Assembly: GCA_038233815.1 (NCBI GenBank)
Contig: JBBSVE010000155.1
Location: 1-6,920 of the forward strand
DNA from: JBBSVE01 sp038233815
GTDB taxonomy: Bacteria; Pseudomonadota; Alphaproteobacteria; Rhodobacterales; Rhodobacteraceae
Direction of reading: 5' to 3'
DNA length: 6,920 nt
A program made the position numbers and the translations under genes. This document shows positions 4,961 to 6,920 of this stretch, in pieces; the first letter of the stretch is position 1; each line of letters starts with the position of its first letter. The notes beneath the pieces were generated by a model. It was not told the origin of the DNA. It did no database searches and worked only from the letters and a program-made list of their open reading frames with translations.

Positions 4961-4984
4961 TTAAGATTGTTCCCAATTAAATAA

Positions 4985-5143
4985 TATCATTCGTACTATA
5001 TTCCTGTCGCAGCCGATGGGTTTCCCGCTGCAGGCCCGAAGGCGCACGTGTCCCGCATGGAACATGTCGCCAACGCGGCACTTGTGAAGATTGGGGACGT
5101 GCTCCGTGAACAGGGGGGCGGATGGAACTATCGGCGTTGGTAG
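4985..5143 (+). pseudogene. Short coding relic, unrecognised (may be a 31-aa gene)
   Basis: The frame is open from a TAA at 4982-4984 to a TAG at 5141-5143 and reads YHSYYIPVAADGFPAAGPKA, then HVSRMEHVANAALVKIGDVL, then REQGGGWNYRRW. The composition is protein-like and unlike a random frame. There is no start codon at its 5' end, so it looks like the C-terminal remainder of a lost gene. Alternatively, translation could start at GTG 5048, preceded by AAGG about 5 nt upstream, or at ATG 5057. It converges on rnhA with 15 bp between the stop codons. The 5' part lies in an AT-rich patch (about 4965-5012) unlike the surroundings, possibly a recombination junction. I do not recognise the family. 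Confidence 0.35.
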
Positions 5144-5158
5144 GTGGCCTGGCGGCAA

Positions 5159-5617
5159 TCACCCCATCGGCAGCCGGTTGCGCGCCTCGGTCGCCAGCAC
5201 GTCGGCGCGTTCGTTCATGACATCCCCGTTATGGCTCCGCACCCAGCGCCAGTCGATCTCGTGCGGCTTGGCGGCATCCAGCAGACGGCGCCACAGATCC
5301 ATGTTGGCCACCGGGTCGCCGGCCGCGTTGCGCCAGTTGCGGCGGACCCAGCCAGTGTGCCAGCGCGTGATGCCGTTTTTCACATACTCGCTGTCGGTAT
5401 GCACCACGATGCGGCAGGGGCGCTTCAGGCTTTCCAGCGAACTCGCGGCCGCGGTGAGTTCCATCCGGTTGTTCGTGGTGGCGCTCTCCGCGCCCGAAAT
5501 CTCCCGCTCCTGGCCCTTGTAGCGCAGGATCGCCCCCCAGCCGCCGGGGCCGGGATTGGGCTTGCAGCCGCCATCGGTCCAGATCTCCACGAGATCCGGT
5601 TTGGTTTCAGAGTCCAT
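5159..5617 (-). CDS. rnhA: Ribonuclease HI
   Basis: This encodes 152 residues, the usual length for bacterial RNase HI, which cuts the RNA strand of RNA-DNA hybrids in the cytoplasm (R-loops, primers). The catalytic acidic residues are all present: Asp15 in WTDGGCKPNPGPGGWG, Glu53 in TNNRMELTAA, Asp75 in VHTDSEYV and Asp139 in NERADVLA, along with His129 in VRSHNGD. The segment YVKNGITRWHTGWVRRNWRN is the basic protrusion that binds the hybrid, so this is a type with the handle loop. It starts inside the end of thrB (11-bp overlap), which suggests translational coupling in a two-gene operon. The family assignment is secure. Confidence 0.97.
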   Translation of the reverse strand: MDSETKPDLVEIWTDGGCKPNPGPGGWGAILRYKGQEREISGAESATTNNRMELTAAASSLESLKRPCRIVVHTDSEYVKNGITRWHTGWVRRNWRNAAGDPVANMDLWRRLLDAAKPHEIDWRWVRSHNGDVMNERADVLATEARNRLPMG

Positions 5618-6566
5618 AGGCGCGCTCGCTCCCGGCGGTAAGGTGAAAACGCAGGCGGCGCAGATATTCCAGCGGGTCCTTGGGCGTGACCATCGCGCCG
5701 TCCGGCGTGTTCTGCCAGTCGAACAGCCGGGTCAGCAGGAAGCGCAAAGCGGCACCCTGGCACAGCACCGGCAGCGCCGCGCGCTCGGCCGCGCAGAGCG
5801 GCCGCTTCGCGTCATAGGCGGCCAGCAGCGCGCGTGCCTTGGTCACGTTGAACGCGAAATCCGGCTCGAAGCACCAGGCGTTCAGGCAGATCGCCAGGTC
5901 ATAGGCCAGGATATCGGTCGCGGCGAAATAGAAATCGATCCGGCCGGACAGCCTTCCGTCCAGGAAGAACACGTTGTCCGGGAACAGATCGGCGTGGATC
6001 TGCCCGGTCGGCAGGCCGCGCGGCCAGCCGGCCAGAACGCCGGCCAGCGCGCGATCGAGTTCCGCGGCCAGGCCAGGGGCGATGTCGTCGGCGCCTCCGC
6101 GCGAGCGCTCGAACAGCGCGGCCCAGCTGGCCGGGCCGAGTGCGTTTTCTCGGCGCGGCGCGAAATCGGCGCCGGCCAGATGCAGTTCGGCCAGCGCCGA
6201 GCCGACCGGGCCGCAATGCTCCACGCGCGTCCGGCGCGGCCAGACGCCGGGCAGGAACGTGGTGACCGCGGCGTGCCGGCCGCACAGCATGCGCAGCGCC
6301 TGGCCGTCGCGCCCGTGCACCGGCTGCGGGCAGACGATGCCACGCTGCGCCAGATGCTCCATCAGGCCGAGAAACCAAGGCAGGTCGCCCGGATTAACGC
6401 GCTTCTCGTACAGGGTCAGGATGAAATCGGCCTGGGTGGTGCGCAGCGAGTAGTTGCTGTTCTCCACCCCCTCGGCGATGCCGCGGAACGCCACCGCGCC
6501 GCCGATGTCGTACTCCGCCAGGAACGCCGTCAGCGCGTCGTCGGTAACCTCGGTATAGACCGCCAT
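5607..6566 (-). CDS. thrB: Homoserine kinase, APH-fold type
   Basis: This encodes 319 residues. It phosphorylates L-homoserine with ATP to O-phosphohomoserine, the penultimate step of threonine synthesis, in the cytoplasm. The protein begins MAVYTEVTDDALTAFLAEYD and contains GVENSNYSL (glycine-rich region), a Lys55 in FILTLYEKR for the nucleotide, the kinase HxDxxxxN motif HADLFPDN (His191, Asp193, Asn198), and the metal-binding IDFYFAATDILAYDLAI (Asp211). These mark the aminoglycoside-phosphotransferase-like homoserine kinase found in alphaproteobacteria and pseudomonads, not the GHMP-type ThrB of enterics. The start has only a weak ribosome site (GAGCGG region), but the N-terminus fits the family. 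The end overlaps rnhA. About 230 bp separate it from the divergent lipoprotein gene. Confidence 0.95.
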   Translation of the reverse strand: MAVYTEVTDDALTAFLAEYDIGGAVAFRGIAEGVENSNYSLRTTQADFILTLYEKRVNPGDLPWFLGLMEHLAQRGIVCPQPVHGRDGQALRMLCGRHAAVTTFLPGVWPRRTRVEHCGPVGSALAELHLAGADFAPRRENALGPASWAALFERSRGGADDIAPGLAAELDRALAGVLAGWPRGLPTGQIHADLFPDNVFFLDGRLSGRIDFYFAATDILAYDLAICLNAWCFEPDFAFNVTKARALLAAYDAKRPLCAAERAALPVLCQGAALRFLLTRLFDWQNTPDGAMVTPKDPLEYLRRLRFHLTAGSERAYGL

Positions 6567-6798
6567 CGCCGCTCAGCCCGCGCTTGCGATGTCGGGAAGG
6601 ATGCAGGGATCGGGCAAGAAAGCCTCGCGATACGCCCACCGGATTCGCGTCGGTCCGGCCTTGCGTCGGTTATGGGTTGCGTGGTTTGTCCAGAATGTGG
6701 GCACAGGCAGTATGCCGCCGCGCCGCCCCGCCGACAACGACCCCTCCCGAAGCCTCTTCCGGGCGGCGGGCCGATACCGCCCTGATCTGGAGCCGCCG
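6567..6798. other. Divergent intergenic region upstream of thrB and lipoprotein gene
   Basis: No gene is supported here. Promoters for both flanking genes should lie in these 232 bases. I found only weak candidates, for example TGGACA on the minus strand near 6690 without a matching -10. An imperfect GC-rich hairpin, CCCGAAG with CTTCCGGG, lies at about 6747-6765, close to the lipoprotein start. Confidence 0.4.
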
Positions 6799-6920
6799 AT
6801 GTCCTTTCGTCCCCCTTTCATGCTGCTTTCGCTGCTCGGTCTCGTTGCCCTGGCGGGGTGCAGCCGCCCGGACGCGAACGCATTCGCGCCGGCCTGTCCG
6901 CGCCCGGAGATCCTGAGCGA
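6799..6920 (+). CDS. Predicted lipoprotein, N-terminal part
   Basis: The start of a plus-strand gene runs off the window; 40 codons are visible. GGAG (6789-6792) lies 6 nt before the ATG, a good ribosome site. The product opens with MSFRPPFMLLSLLGLVALAG, a short positively charged start and a hydrophobic core, followed by Cys21. LAGC at 18-21 is a lipobox, so the protein should be cleaved before Cys21 by signal peptidase II, lipidated and anchored in a membrane facing the periplasm. The mature N-terminus is CSRPDANAFAPACPRPEILS. Ser at +2 is compatible with outer-membrane sorting in Gram-negatives. The function cannot be told from this fragment. It is divergent from thrB-rnhA. Confidence 0.85.
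   Translation, partial: MSFRPPFMLLSLLGLVALAGCSRPDANAFAPACPRPEILS

Noticed and set aside
5556..6785. 409-residue plus-strand open frame
   Set aside because: It runs antisense to thrB and part of rnhA, both with complete catalytic motifs. Its Arg/Gln/Ala-rich, motif-free sequence is typical of an opposite-strand shadow in GC-rich DNA.
1..6920. CRISPR array
   Set aside because: No regularly spaced repeats of 23-40 bases were seen; the only direct repeats are the pair of 15-mers at 2829 and 2894 and a decamer pair near 485 and 515.

Overview
The window looks like chromosomal DNA of a GC-rich alphaproteobacterium, most likely from the Acetobacteraceae. That placement is inference. It rests on the base composition, an APH-type homoserine kinase gene overlapping rnhA, an HU protein with a long Lys/Ala/Pro tail, and a quinol-type NO reductase. 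No rRNA, tRNA or other strong taxonomic marker is present.

Layout. Positions 1-260 (minus) hold the N-terminus of a quinol-dependent nitric oxide reductase (qNOR), cut by the window edge. Positions 261-1240 are an eroded accessory stretch: two extragenic palindromes (300-326 and 340-402), a tiny minus-strand reading frame with a good ribosome site but an in-frame TGA (474-587), a perfect 19-nt palindrome (666-684), and a degenerate IS5/IS1182-like transposase remnant (about 750-1238, minus) with a frameshift at a near-tandem 8-nt duplication. Positions 1374-1784 (plus) and 1829-2311 (minus) are convergent genes for two Lys/Ala/Pro-rich proteins. The second is an HU-family DNA-binding protein with a histone-H1-like N-terminal tail. 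The first is unrecognised and carries its basic tail at the C-terminus.

Positions 2312-3017 hold no secure gene, only relics: a decayed minus-strand frame at 2551-2790, then palindromes and diverged direct repeats at 2809-2950. A complete group II intron (3018 to about 4925, plus) sits directly downstream. It has a GUGCG 5' end, a reverse transcriptase/maturase ORF without an endonuclease domain, and recognisable domains V and VI with a bulged branch-point A. The maturase stop codon lies inside the GUAA tetraloop of domain VI, so the last residues of the protein are encoded by the catalytic RNA core. A candidate EBS1 loop pairs with the 5 nt just upstream of the intron. After the intron come a perfect hairpin (4941-4960), an AT-rich patch and a short plus-strand coding relic ending at 5143.

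Positions 5159-6566 are a conserved minus-strand housekeeping pair, thrB (homoserine kinase) followed by rnhA (RNase HI), overlapping by 11 bp. Divergent to them, a lipoprotein gene starts at 6799 and runs off the right edge. The window therefore reads as a decaying insertion zone, where an IS relic, palindromic repeats and a group II intron have gathered, between a respiratory NO-detoxification gene and a core metabolic block. I see no clearly new multi-gene system. The most interesting items are the dual-coding intron 3' end, the convergent histone-like pair, and the repeat-bearing reading frame that the intron interrupts.
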